The translations under genes and the position numbers were made by a program. A DNA stretch of 64,000 bases from Providencia stuartii (lineage in GTDB: Bacteria > Pseudomonadota > Gammaproteobacteria > Enterobacterales > Enterobacteriaceae): assembly GCA_900455155.1 (NCBI GenBank), contig UGUC01000003.1:248001-312000 (forward strand). Reading direction: 5' to 3'. The notes under the pieces are model-generated. The model was not told the DNA's origin. It worked only from the letters and a program-made list of their open reading frames with translations, and did no database searches. Of this stretch, positions 49,564 through 60,848 are shown one piece after another. Each line of letters opens with the position of its first letter. The stretch's first letter is position 1.

Positions 49564-50935
49564 ATGAGCAATTTATCCAATGTTGCTGAAAAAAATCCTG
49601 CTGAACAGCATAAAAATTTAACTGAACCACAACAACGCGTAATTAAAAAATTATTTCGCCGCCTAATTGTCTTTTTATTTGTATTATTTGTTTTTTCTTT
49701 CCTTGACCGCATTAATATCGGTTTTGCGGGTCTGACTATGGGGAAAGACATTGGTCTGACATCAACGATGTTTGGCCTTGCTGCCACACTATTTTATGCA
49801 ACCTATGTTATTTTTGGGATACCTAGCAATATTATGTTGGGTATTGTGGGCGCCCGCCGTTGGATTGCCACCATCATGGTACTGTGGGGCATCGCCTCAA
49901 CAGCCACAATGTTCGCAACAGGCCCGACAAGCCTCTATATTTTGCGGATGCTAGTCGGCGTCGCCGAAGCTGGCTTTTTACCGGGTATCCTAGTTTATTT
50001 AACTTACTGGTTTCCTGCTTATTTCCGCGCCCGTGCTAACGCTTTATTTATGGTGGCCATGCCCTGTCACAATGGCATTTGGTTCCCTAGCATCGGGTTA
50101 CATCCTCGAAATGGATGGTATTTTAAACCTAAAAGGCTGGCAGTGGCTGTTCCTGCTGGAAGGTTTCCCTTCAGTGATCTTAGGCGTGCTGGTCTGGTTC
50201 TACCTTGATGATTCGCCAGATAAAGCAAAATGGCTAACGAAAGAAGACAAAGAGAGTCTTCAAGAAATGATGGAGCAAGATAAGTTAGAATTGGTTCAGC
50301 CGCACGGTTCGAAAAGCCATACGGCATTACAGAATACTAGCTTATGGAAAGAGATTTTTACCCCTGTTGTCTTAATGTATACCGTGGCCTATTTCTGCCT
50401 GACCAATACGCTCAGTGCCATTAATATCTGGACGCCACAAATTATGCAGAGCTTTAATGAAGGCAGTAGTAACGCCATGATAGGCCTACTGACGGCTATC
50501 CCTCAGTTCTGTACTATACTTGGTATGGTGTATTGGAGCCGGCGTTCTGACAGATTACAAGAACGTAAAATGCACACCGCACTCCCCTACCTATTTGCAG
50601 CGGCAGGTTGGGTATTAGCGGCACTGACACATCATCCTGTCATCCAATTAATTGGTATCATTATGGCATCGACAGGTTCATTTACCGCAATGGCTGTATT
50701 CTGGACCACGCCAGACCAATCCATCAGTTTACGTGCTCGTGCTGTTGGTATTGCTGTTATCAACGCAACAGGTAATATTGGTTCAGCGGTCAGCCCACTA
50801 CTGATTGGTTGGCTAAAAGACCAAACAGGTAGCTTCAATTCAGGGCTGTACTTTGTCGCTGGGTTGTTGGTCGTTGGGGCGCTATTAGTCGCATTTATCC
50901 CCATGAAGAGCTCACGTCCTAGAGCAACACCGTAA
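49564..50935 (+). CDS. hpaX: HpaX, 4-hydroxyphenylacetate permease (MFS), frame broken by one extra C
   Basis: About 456 aa, twelve-helix anion:cation symporter (ACS) family MFS. The N-terminal RRLIVFLFVLFVFSFLDRINIGFAGLTM is typical. The given frame derails after LFMVAMPC. With CC instead of CCC at 50062-50064 it reads FMVAMPVTMAFGSLASGYILEMDGI and continues to 50935 (E. coli HpaX 458 aa). It imports 4-hydroxyphenylacetate and related acids for the pathway. Confidence 0.92.
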
Positions 50936-50956
50936 TATTCAAAGATAACAAAATAG

Positions 50957-50987
50957 TCGAGCCGCAATCCTCTGTATTGCGGCTCGA
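50957..50987. other. Stem-loop between hpaX and hpaA
   Basis: Perfect 12-bp inverted repeat (arm TCGAGCCGCAAT) with a seven-base loop, followed by AACCAAC on the plus strand. No T-run, so it is probably an mRNA processing or stability element rather than a strong terminator. Confidence 0.55.
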
Positions 50988-51013
50988 AACCAACAGAGTA
51001 AAGGGAGAATGTG

Positions 51014-51895
51014 GTGTCATCATTAATAACCAATATTGATATCAGTAAAGATTATGATGAAACACAAGGGAATGATGATGTTCATTACCAAACATTCGGT
51101 AATATGGCCGCCTTTTTTGGCCGTGATATGCAAGCACATCGACATGATGGCTTTTTTCAGTTGCACTACCTTGAAACAGGTCATATCACATTACAACTTG
51201 ATGACCTACGTTATTCAGTCCAAGCCCCTTTATTTATTCTAACGCCGCCTTCTGTTCCTCATGCCTTTTTTACTCAAGAAGATACAGATGGGCACGTGCT
51301 GACCGTTCGCCAAGATTTAATCATCCCTTTATTAGAATCACTTTACCCTGCTAACCCTGATTTAGTCTCTATTCCTGCGATTTGTTTGTCCGTTGCTGAT
51401 AAACCCGATGACCTTGAAACTTTTAATCACTATTGGGCACTAATGGCTCGCGAATCGGCCAATAGCTACGCCGGACGCGATCAGGTATTATCCTCTTTAG
51501 CTCAAGCGCTATTTACTTTCCTATTACGCTCAATTCCCCTTGATGACCACCCAGTTAGTGGTGTAAGAGGAGAACATCGCCTATTCCAACGTTTTAACCA
51601 GCTTATTGATTCACACTACCATGAGCACCTTTCTGTTCCCGAATATGCAGACAAACTGGGTGTTACCGAATCTCGACTCAAAGATATGTGCCGACGTTTC
51701 GCTAACCGTCCACCCAAGCGCCTGATTTTTGACCGCATATTACGAGAAGCGAAACGTATGCTATTGTTTTGTGACAGCCCTGTATCAGAAATAGCCTACC
51801 AACTTGGATTTAAAGATCCGGCTTACTTTGCACGCTTCTTTAACCGTTTAGTTGGAGATTCCCCTAGCCAATGGCGAGATAAAAATATCCACTAA
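51014..51895 (+). CDS. hpaA: HpaA, AraC/XylS-family activator
   Basis: About 293 aa. The N-terminal cupin-like effector domain (MQAHRHDGFFQLHYLETGHITLQLDDLRYSVQAPLFILTPPSVPHAFF) binds 4-hydroxyphenylacetate in E. coli. The C-terminal double helix-turn-helix contains YADKLGVTESRLKDMCRRFANRPPKRLIFDRI and AYQLGFKDPAYFARFFNRLVG. The start is a GTG at 51014 (or 51011). In E. coli HpaA activates the hpaBC hydroxylase operon that follows it. Here no hpaBC follows. Confidence 0.93.
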   Translation: MSSLITNIDISKDYDETQGNDDVHYQTFGNMAAFFGRDMQAHRHDGFFQLHYLETGHITLQLDDLRYSVQAPLFILTPPSVPHAFFTQEDTDGHVLTVRQDLIIPLLESLYPANPDLVSIPAICLSVADKPDDLETFNHYWALMARESANSYAGRDQVLSSLAQALFTFLLRSIPLDDHPVSGVRGEHRLFQRFNQLIDSHYHEHLSVPEYADKLGVTESRLKDMCRRFANRPPKRLIFDRILREAKRMLLFCDSPVSEIAYQLGFKDPAYFARFFNRLVGDSPSQWRDKNIH

Positions 51896-52354
51896 TCTAT
51901 GATAGTTAAACTTAATCATGACACGTGGTTATTGAAAATTTTAACGCTGTCTATTAACGCGTTTCTCTGCTATTTATCGCAATAACCATAATAAAAATGT
52001 TTAATAAACCGCTTTATTTATAAATTGTTCATTACTAATATCTATAAGTAATAATCAATGCGTATTTTCTATTTTTCATTGTCATTTTTATTTATTAATA
52101 ATAACTATTAAAATGAAATAAATTAACAATTACTATTTATTCAAATTTCACAATTACATCATATTTTAAAATTAAATCAGGATGTTATATAACGTATCTC
52201 TATAGATTATTTACATATTAATCAATTAGGTATTTTTACTTAATTCTATAACTAAATATTATATCAAAATAAGATGATTTACCTAAAAGACCATGGTAAA
52301 AATCACTCATTCTACGTGTAATGGTGTTTGTTATTCTCAGGGTGAAGGTTAACT
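51896..52354. other. Very AT-rich gap between hpaA and the cellulose locus
   Basis: 459 bases, extremely AT-rich, all frames closed. It should contain the promoter of the bcs operon. This is where hpaBC stands in E. coli; no trace of it is visible. Confidence 0.6.
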
Positions 52355-52690
52355 ATGTACGATGATTTAAATTCATTAAGCCGTCAGCTTAAAATGGATA
52401 ATTTTTCTTTCCTTGAAATTGAAGAAACCACTCAATCCAAGGATGAACAGCTATTATCTAATATGGCTATTAAGCAAGAACTCCCATTACCTGAGAAAAT
52501 TGAAGTGGTTTCTGAATCAACGACTCAGCCCCAGCCAACCCAACCAAATGAGTCTTACTCAACAATTAATGAGTTTTCTCATTTCCTTAATTATAAAAAT
52601 AATCACTACCATAATACAGCGGACTCAGCTTCTCATACGGAGCAACTTGTTATACTGAGTGAACTCTTTTCAAGTATTAGTAAAAAATAA
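52355..52690 (+). CDS. Small Bcs accessory protein (BcsO/BcsP-like)
   Basis: 111 aa. The N-terminal MYDDLNSLSRQLKMDNFSFLEIEE resembles the short N-terminal motif (DDL..L...L....F..I) shared by BcsO, BcsP and BcsR. The middle is Pro/Gln-rich and disordered (TTQPQPTQPNES), and the end is LSELFSSISKK. GAAGG precedes the ATG, and bcsA starts 49 bp later. The name is tentative. A role in positioning or activating the synthase is inferred from relatives. Confidence 0.55.
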   Translation: MYDDLNSLSRQLKMDNFSFLEIEETTQSKDEQLLSNMAIKQELPLPEKIEVVSESTTQPQPTQPNESYSTINEFSHFLNYKNNHYHNTADSASHTEQLVILSELFSSISKK

Positions 52691-52739
52691 AATACTCATT
52701 TACCTATAGTATAATAAAACCTCATTATGAGTTAGTGAT

Positions 52740-54851
52740 ATGCAAAAAACACTCAAAATCGTTACGTCTATACTTTTGTTATTCTTATTTATTTTATTAA
52801 TTATCATTCCTCTAGATAGTGATAAACAGTTTCTATTAGGAGGCGTGTTAATTGTATTTACATTCTTTATTGGAATATTTAAAAATAAAAAGCTACAGCT
52901 TGCCTTGATATTAATATCACTACTTTGTACTTCTCGTTATATCTGGTGGCGGGCAACAACGACCCTTTATTTTGATTCTTATATTGAGCTGATTTTAGGA
53001 TCATTACTATTTATTGCGGAACTATATTCATTAGCTATTCTATTATTCGGTTATATTCAAACCTGTTGGCCATTAAAAAGAACGATCGCCCCCTTACCGA
53101 AAGATACTTCATTATGGCCAACGGTTGATCTATTTATTCCAACCTATAATGAAAGTATTGATATCGTCAAAGATACAGCGCTTGCTGCACAGTGTATCGA
53201 ATATCCTAAAGATAAATTAAAAATTTATATATTAGATGATGGAAAGCGAGATGCGTTTCGCCAGTTAGCTGAAGATATTCAAGTTGGCTATATGATCCGC
53301 CCTGATAATAACCATGCAAAAGCAGGAAACCTTAATCATGCATTAACAAAAACGCATGGTGAACTGATTTGTATTTTTGATTGCGACCATGTAGCGACAC
53401 GCGTATTTTTACAAGCAACAGTAGGGGCATTTTTAGTCGATGAAAAACTCGCTTTGATCCAAACCCCCCATTATTTTTACTCTAAAGATCCCTTTGAACG
53501 TAATTTAAGTGCGGCTAAAAGAGCGCCGCATGAAGGTGCGCTATTTTATGGTCCAGTGCAGCAAGGTAACGATAATTGGAATGCCGCGTTTTTCTGTGGC
53601 TCTTGTGCGGTAATTCGCCGTAGTGCCTTAAAAGAGACAAATGGATTTGCGGTAGAAACGGTTACCGAAGATGCCCATACAGCCCTTAAATTGCAGCGTA
53701 AGGGATGGAATACCGCTTTCTTAGATATTCCTCTTTCAGCGGGTTTAGCGACTGAACGCTTAACTTTGCACATTAACCAACGTATACGTTGGGCACGAGG
53801 CATGACACAGATTTTTCGCGTCGATAACCCGCTATTAGGTAAAGGTCTGACATTTACACAACGTATCTGTTATTTAAATGCCATGCTACATTTTCAGTAT
53901 GGGCTACCTCGAGCGATTTTCCTCTTATCCCCTTTGGTTTTTATTCTATTTGATTTAAATATTATCTCATCATCCGCAACACTCATATTTTCTTATGCGC
54001 TACCTCATTTGATTACTTCTAACTATGTCAATTCAAAACTTGTCGGTAGCTATCGCTATTCTTTCTGGGGGGAAATTTATGAAACAGTGATGGCTTTTCA
54101 TTTAATACTCCCAACATTGATGAGCTTAATATCGCCAAAACTCGGTAAATTTAATGTTACTGATAAAGGTGATTTAACAGATAAAAACTATTTTGATCAC
54201 ACGGCCGTTCGCCCGCTCCTTATTGTCGCCGTACTTTTAGTCGCCGCAATTGGGATTGCCTTATTCAAATGGATTATGGGTCTATATCATTATATTGATA
54301 ACGGTGTCATTGTGATTAACCTTATATGGGGTATTTATAGCTTACTGATTGTCCTCGCTTCTATATCGGTAGCAAAAGAGACCAAACAGTTACGTCGAGC
54401 CACGAGGGTTCCTGCATCAATCCCTGTGACCGTTTATTTTTCTGATAATAGCGTTATAGAAACTCAGTCCATTGATCTCTCCATGAGTGGGGCAAGACTT
54501 AACTTCCCATTTGAGCATAATGTTACACAGGCATTTATTACACAAATTGCCATTGGTATAGGCAAAGAAAGAGCATTTATCCCGATCCAGCAAGCATGGA
54601 TTGATAATAAGCAATTAAGAATGGAATTTGCTCACTTAACTCATGCTATTCGACGTGATGTTGTACGTGTTGTATTAACTCGAGCAGATGCTTGGTTTAA
54701 ACCTAAACATGCAAACGACAAACCATTAAGGTCATTTATCGACGTGCTGCAATGTGCATTTGAATTGTTCATTATCCGTAAAGATAAGAAGGCCACGGAT
54801 AATTCCATTTTGCTTTCAAAACAAAATAGTAAAGAGCAGCATCATGTTTAA
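52740..54851 (+). CDS. bcsA: BcsA, cellulose synthase catalytic subunit
   Basis: 703 aa inner-membrane GT2 glycosyltransferase that polymerises UDP-glucose into beta-1,4-glucan and threads it through the membrane. The first D is in ILDDGKRDAF (about residue 166), then FDCDHVA (214-218), TEDAHTALKLQRKGW (about 309) and QRIRWARGM (about 347). TM helices flank the core. The C-terminal PilZ domain has RRATRVPASIPV and IDLSMSGARL (about 550-590), the c-di-GMP-binding RxxxR and DxSxxG motifs. It overlaps bcsB by eight bases. Confidence 0.96.
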   Translation: MQKTLKIVTSILLLFLFILLIIIPLDSDKQFLLGGVLIVFTFFIGIFKNKKLQLALILISLLCTSRYIWWRATTTLYFDSYIELILGSLLFIAELYSLAILLFGYIQTCWPLKRTIAPLPKDTSLWPTVDLFIPTYNESIDIVKDTALAAQCIEYPKDKLKIYILDDGKRDAFRQLAEDIQVGYMIRPDNNHAKAGNLNHALTKTHGELICIFDCDHVATRVFLQATVGAFLVDEKLALIQTPHYFYSKDPFERNLSAAKRAPHEGALFYGPVQQGNDNWNAAFFCGSCAVIRRSALKETNGFAVETVTEDAHTALKLQRKGWNTAFLDIPLSAGLATERLTLHINQRIRWARGMTQIFRVDNPLLGKGLTFTQRICYLNAMLHFQYGLPRAIFLLSPLVFILFDLNIISSSATLIFSYALPHLITSNYVNSKLVGSYRYSFWGEIYETVMAFHLILPTLMSLISPKLGKFNVTDKGDLTDKNYFDHTAVRPLLIVAVLLVAAIGIALFKWIMGLYHYIDNGVIVINLIWGIYSLLIVLASISVAKETKQLRRATRVPASIPVTVYFSDNSVIETQSIDLSMSGARLNFPFEHNVTQAFITQIAIGIGKERAFIPIQQAWIDNKQLRMEFAHLTHAIRRDVVRVVLTRADAWFKPKHANDKPLRSFIDVLQCAFELFIIRKDKKATDNSILLSKQNSKEQHHV

Positions 54852-57153
54852 CCGCCTGAAATTAATATTTATCGCTTACGCGTTATTAATAAGTCATACG
54901 GCCGCATTTGCCGTAGAGAGAGTGGATACACAGAAAAAAGTTTCTGCGCCATTAGACTTTATATTAAATAATGGGCTAATAAAAAATAGCGATGTTATAG
55001 ACACTACCGCTGAAGAAATTACCTTGAAAAAAATTGGCCTCATAAACGGCCTGACCTTAAGTGGTGATAAACTCCAATCTGGTATTAGTTTTACTTTGCC
55101 CTATGATTTTATTGTTATAAATGCAGAAATACGCTTAATCATTTCAATCAAAGAAACTGAAAATATCGAAAAGGATAATTTACAAATAACGCTAAATGAT
55201 CAGTCTTTAGGTTCGATACCGTTATCTCAACTTCATGAAAATAAATCGACTTTTACTTTAAAAGTACCAAACGCCATTCTCTCTTCAAAGAACAATTTAA
55301 ACTTTCAGATCATTAGTAATGATGACATCATTAATAATGAGTGGACATGCCAGCGCCCAGACTTAAAAGATCTTAATCTTGAGATTTCCCCTTTAACCTC
55401 AATGGCATTAAAAGGGGTATTAATGAATACGCGTAAATCACTCATGGATTTTCCTCGGCCATTTTTAGATCCTTTAAAAATGAATAGCAATGAACTTGCT
55501 TTTATCTATGCCGCTTCACCGACCCCAGATACCTTAATGGCCTCTGCCATTGTAGCCTCTATTTTTGGCATCAAAAGTGGGGAAAAAGGGAACCATTTCA
55601 ATGTTTATCTTGATGAATTACCGGAAAAGCATGCTGTTTTATTCACAATGGCGGATGAGACCATTTCAGGGATCTCCTTTAATCAGGCTAAAGGCCCAAA
55701 TATCAGAATTATAGATAACCCTGTAAACGAGAAATACAAAATCTTGGTCATTAGTGGACGTCATGCACATGAGCTGCGTCAGGCCGCTTACCAACTCTTT
55801 ACACCTGATTTACCTGACAGCAGCGATATGGCTATCGCCAACTATCATGTACAAAAACGGCAAGCTTATGATGCCCCTAACTGGCTTTCGGCGAAAAAAA
55901 TAATCACTTTCAGCCAAATAATTAAAAGTCGCGACGCCCTGCAATCCCGCTTGTTTTGGAATGAAGAGAAAAACATTATTTTTCGCCTTCCACCTGATGT
56001 ATTCATGTTATCAGGGAACAAAATCCCCGTGAAAATAGACTATACGTTTGATGGTAAAAATTGGATTGATATGAAGCATTCGATGCTAACTATCGCATTG
56101 AACTATCAATTTTTAAAAAATATTTCTGCTCAAAAACACAGCATTATTAGTCCAATCATGGAGTTTTTTACTAATAACCACGACAACAGCACAACACTTT
56201 ATCTTGATAGCACAAGCTTATTTGGTGAAAACAGACTAAGCTTTTATTTTAATATCACACCGCATCAAGAAACGCCTTGTAATATCCGTAATAATGGTGA
56301 GATTGTTAATCAAATATTGTCTAGCTCTACATTTGATCTCAGTAATATTTCCAATTTTGGGGAGCTACCAAATACGGCTTGGTTTTTAAATGGCCTATTC
56401 CCATTTACGAAATATGCCGATTTATCAGATACCGTCATTTTATTAACCAAAAATCCAGCTAAAGAAGAAATCGCATTAATGCTTCATTTAATGGAAAAAG
56501 CAGGACGCATTACTGGCTTTCCGGTTAGTCAGGTCACCATACTCACTGATACAACAAAACCACAAAATAATTTAAAACTCACGAGTTCGAATATTATTGC
56601 AATCTCTAAATTAAAAGAGATCGCAGCATTCAAGCCACTAATAAAAGATACCTCTTATCATTATAGTTATGGGCAATTACAAGTCATGCCCCCTTCTCTA
56701 TTGCAGAAACTGAAACTGCTTCTACTCGGAGAATGGAAAAATCAATTTGAAGAAGCAAACAATATTTTAATAAATTCACAAAAATGGCGAGGATTACTCA
56801 GTTTCCCATCACCTTGGTCTAGCAACAAAGTCGTGACCATTTTAACTGCGACTAACAGTGAACAACTGAAAAAACTCCATGATGATATTGATAAGCCTGG
56901 AAGACAACAACTCGAATCGGGTGATATCTTGCTATTTAATGATTTTGATGATGTTAAGGTTCTGCGAGTTAATGCATCATTTTTATCAGGCGAATTACCG
57001 CTACACACATTAGTCCTTTGGTTTTTTAGCCAACATTTATTTCTATTAATGGCTATGTTATTTACCACCTTATTCCTTATGAGTTTGTATTTGTTTAAAA
57101 GATTAAAAAACCATGAATCCAAACGTCTATCAAGGATGAAAAAAATAAAATGA
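54844..57153 (+). CDS. bcsB: BcsB, periplasmic cellulose synthase subunit
   Basis: 769 aa from ATG 54844 (MFNRLKLIFIAYALLISHTAAFAVERV, signal peptide). Periplasmic carbohydrate-binding and flavodoxin-like repeats (GLTLSGDKLQSGISFTLPYDF; NEWTCQRPDLKDLNLEISPLT) are followed by a C-terminal membrane anchor (LFLLMAMLFTTLFLMSLYLF, about 735-755). It guides the nascent glucan from BcsA. The end overlaps the bcsC start (ATGA). Confidence 0.93.
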   Translation: MFNRLKLIFIAYALLISHTAAFAVERVDTQKKVSAPLDFILNNGLIKNSDVIDTTAEEITLKKIGLINGLTLSGDKLQSGISFTLPYDFIVINAEIRLIISIKETENIEKDNLQITLNDQSLGSIPLSQLHENKSTFTLKVPNAILSSKNNLNFQIISNDDIINNEWTCQRPDLKDLNLEISPLTSMALKGVLMNTRKSLMDFPRPFLDPLKMNSNELAFIYAASPTPDTLMASAIVASIFGIKSGEKGNHFNVYLDELPEKHAVLFTMADETISGISFNQAKGPNIRIIDNPVNEKYKILVISGRHAHELRQAAYQLFTPDLPDSSDMAIANYHVQKRQAYDAPNWLSAKKIITFSQIIKSRDALQSRLFWNEEKNIIFRLPPDVFMLSGNKIPVKIDYTFDGKNWIDMKHSMLTIALNYQFLKNISAQKHSIISPIMEFFTNNHDNSTTLYLDSTSLFGENRLSFYFNITPHQETPCNIRNNGEIVNQILSSSTFDLSNISNFGELPNTAWFLNGLFPFTKYADLSDTVILLTKNPAKEEIALMLHLMEKAGRITGFPVSQVTILTDTTKPQNNLKLTSSNIIAISKLKEIAAFKPLIKDTSYHYSYGQLQVMPPSLLQKLKLLLLGEWKNQFEEANNILINSQKWRGLLSFPSPWSSNKVVTILTATNSEQLKKLHDDIDKPGRQQLESGDILLFNDFDDVKVLRVNASFLSGELPLHTLVLWFFSQHLFLLMAMLFTTLFLMSLYLFKRLKNHESKRLSRMKKIK

Positions 57154-60100
57154 AAAATAGCTTATTAATAAAAGTATTTATTACTTTGCTCTGTGGTACA
57201 TACCCACTATCGACGTTAGCTCGATCATTAGAAAATGAAACAGCCATTAAAGTTCTATTAGAAAAGGCCAATTATTGGCACAGTAAATCTAACTATGACC
57301 TTGCTTACGATGCGCTGAGTAAAGTTTTTGCCATTGAGCAATATAATATTGAAGCATTATATCTAATGTCATATTACAAAATTCAGCAAGGTAAAAAACA
57401 AGAAGCGGCTCTCTGGGTTAATAAACTCAAAAAATATGCCCCAGACGATCAGCGGCTTTCACAATTAGCCCAGTTTTCGCCCCGTGAAAATCGTTCCGAT
57501 GAGATACTCAAAAAAGCCCGAGAATTTGCAACACAAGGTCAGATTGAACAAGCAATACAGGCATATGACAAATTATTTACGCATAATCCACCTAGTGGTG
57601 ACTTAGCGATTGAGTATTATGAAACACTCGCTGGCAGTAAAAAACACCTAGAAAAAGCAATCGCTGAGCTAAGAAAAATAGCACAGCAAACACCATCAGA
57701 TGAGAAGGTACAGCGTATTCTTGCAACGGTATTAACCTATCAAGAGAAAACAAGGCGAGAGGGAATTCAAAAGCTCATCCAGATCGAAAATAAAGATAAG
57801 GCGGTGGTCAATTCATTGAAGCAAGCACTACTGTGGTTACAACCCGATGAAAAAGATCTGCCCGCTTACCAGCATTTTATGAATTTATCACCAAATGATA
57901 GCCTTGTAATGGAACACTATAACAATCGCATTGGTAACAGTGATATTCGTGCTGGATTTACGCTATTAAATAGAGGTAGCCTTGAACAAGCAAAGCAAAA
58001 ATTCACACAAGCGCTAACAAATGATCCTAAAAATATCGATGCCACTGCGGGTCTGGGTTACGTGGCGCTCCGTCAAAAAAACTATCAAGAAGCAGAGAAG
58101 TTATTAAGTGAAGCGGCTAATAACACAACGGATCATAAAAGAGCCCAATGGTTAAAAGATATCAAAAATATTAACTACTATTCGCAACTAGATAGAGTTA
58201 AACAATTAGCGCGTAATCAGCAATTTGATCACGCAATTAGCTTACTTAAAAGTACCAGTGTGAGTGACCCACAGCAGCAACTTGCTCTCAATTTATTACT
58301 AGCACAAACCTATCGTGATAAAAAAGACTATGCTAGCGCAGAGTCGTTATATCGGACGCTTCATCAAAACTACCCTAATAATAAAACAGTGAAAGAGCAG
58401 CTAGTCTGGTTATTTAACGAACAAAAAAAATATCAAGAATTAGAGCTATTATTACAAACCTTCTCTCCTACTGAGCGCTATGATTATCAGCAAAAAATAA
58501 ATTTCAGTGAGCAATACCGAAAAAATGCAGAAAAAGCACTTAATAATGGCTTAGTGAATGAAGCGGAAAATATTCTCACACAAGCCATTAATAAAGATCC
58601 TCAAAATGCTTGGCTGCACCTCGATTACGCCAGACTGCTACTTAAAAAAGGTGATCATCATAAAGCAAATGCAGTGATGAATAATTTGGTTGCAACCTAT
58701 CCTTCACCTGCAACTTGGCATAGCGCGATCATTTTGGCAAGCGAGCAAAATCACTGGAAGGATGTATTGAATTTAATTCATAAAATTCCTAGTGGATCAC
58801 AAACGGCAGAAATAACTGAGCTTAAACATCGCGCTAAATTTAATCAACAAATTGATATTGCCCAACACTACATTGATAGTGGGAATCACAATGCAGCATT
58901 AAATACCCTAAAAAATAAATATTAAATCATTACCTCAGAACCCAGCCGATATTGGCCGCCTTGCTCAGCTATATATAGATGCGGGTGATAGTCAAATGGC
59001 GCTAAATGTGATCCATCAAAACCTATCCGTTGAACCACAAGGAAGCCTAAAAGATTATACACAGCAAATCATTATCTTACGCCGCTTAGGATACTTTGCA
59101 GAAGCAGAGAGCTTGATGAACTCCCCGGCTTTACTCGCCACAACCAGCGAAAAAGAGTTAAATCACATTAGAGCGGGCTACCTCAGCGAACAAGCCGATT
59201 TATTTCGCGAAAAAGGTCATCTCAACGAAGCTTGGGAAATATTAACGCCAGAAATAAAAAATGATCCGAATAATAGCCAACTCTTATTAGCTGTTGCCCG
59301 AGTTTATCAATCAAATGATCAACCCGAGCAAGCGAGTGATGTTTATCAATACCTATTAGCTATTTCCCCTAAAAATCAGGATGCATTAATAGGCTTAGTT
59401 GATCTAGCGATTAACAATGACGACAGTGTGGCAGCAAGAAAATATTTTGCAGAGATCAAGGCAACCAATAAAACCGATTACCTGATTTTGTCGGCTCGCC
59501 TTGCTGAGCTGGAAGGTCATAATACCCAAGCACTCAAATTATTAAAAACAGCACAATGGGGATTAATTCAGCCGCAAGAACAGCCAACTTATTTACCAGT
59601 AAATCACCCATTAGCTGGGCAAATACTCATGCACACTCAGCACAATCCTCGCCAAAAGGCCCAGTTAGACCATATTGAAATGATGCTTACAGATTTACAG
59701 CAAAAAACATCTGTCGCATTGAATAATACCATTCAGGTAAACAGCCACTCAGGGGAGTCAGGATTAAGCAAATTTACCGAAATCAAAGAGACCCTCACAC
59801 TCTCTCTTCCACTGCTTGATAATATTAAGTTAGCGCTGAGCGTATCCCCTTCGGTTATTAGTTCAGGCAAAACTCCCGCTGAAAATGCCAGCCTTGTGGG
59901 CAGTGGAGCGTTAACGAGAGCCAATCGCCGTAGCCTAGTTGAAAGTGCTTCACGCGCTAATGTACATGCCGATGAAATTAATAGCCGTTCAATTCAAGGC
60001 TTAGAATCAAATATTTTATTGAAAGGCGATAACTTTCAATTGGATTTCGGGCATACCAATAGTGATGGCTTAATTGTTTCCTTAGTTGGCGGAGCTGAAT

Positions 60101-60846
60101 GGTCAATTAACACCTCACCACATAGCCAATTAACTTTAGCAGCCGAACGGCGAGCGGTAACTGATAGCCAACTTTCGTACAGTGGGCTTAAAGATAGTGT
60201 AACAGGTAGAACATGGGGAGCCGTGACACGCAATACGCTGTCAGCACAATATGCATGGGATAATAGCCATTATGGTACTTATGCCAAAGTTGCCGCTAAT
60301 AAGTATATTGGTACCCACGTTCCTAATAACCAATCTGTTGATCTCAATGCTGGCTCTTATATTTATGGAATAAATGAAAATAATAAAACTCTAAAATTAG
60401 GCGCTAATATTCATTATATGGGATTTGATAAAAACCTTAATTATTATACATTAGGGCATGCAGGGTATTTCAGCCCACAGAAATATATTGCAGTTTCATT
60501 GCCTATTTCTTATGAGCAAAAATTAGATAATTTATCAGTAAAATTAAACTCCACTGTTGGATATCAATCGTACACGACTGAAAGTGCAGATTATTACCCT
60601 ACAGATAGACAACTACAAGATGAATTAAACAGTTACACAGATAATGATGAATATATAGATACTCACTATAAAAAGAGCAGTAAAAATGGCATAAGTTATT
60701 CTTTTGGCGTAGAGACTAACTATAAAATATCACCATCTTCATTTATTGGAGCGAATGTTAGTTATAATACTTTTGGTAATTATGATGAGACAAAAGCTAA
60801 TATTTACTTTAAATATTTATTCGACAAAGATATACTAGGAAAATAA
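57150..60846 (+). CDS. bcsC: BcsC, cellulose export TPR/outer-membrane protein, frame broken by one extra A
   Basis: 1231 aa after correction. Signal peptide ending STLARS, then many TPR repeats across about 800 residues (for example ATAGLGYVALRQKNYQEAEKLL) and a C-terminal beta-barrel domain from roughly 860 to the end (PLLDNIKLALSVSPSVIS, SYSFGVETNYKISPSSFIGANVSYN). The given frame stops at 58925 after NTLKNKY. Removing one A from 58911-58915 gives NTLKINIKSLPQNPADIGRL and rejoins the second half. It forms the periplasmic conduit and outer-membrane pore for cellulose. Confidence 0.92.
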
Positions 60847-60848
60847 AA

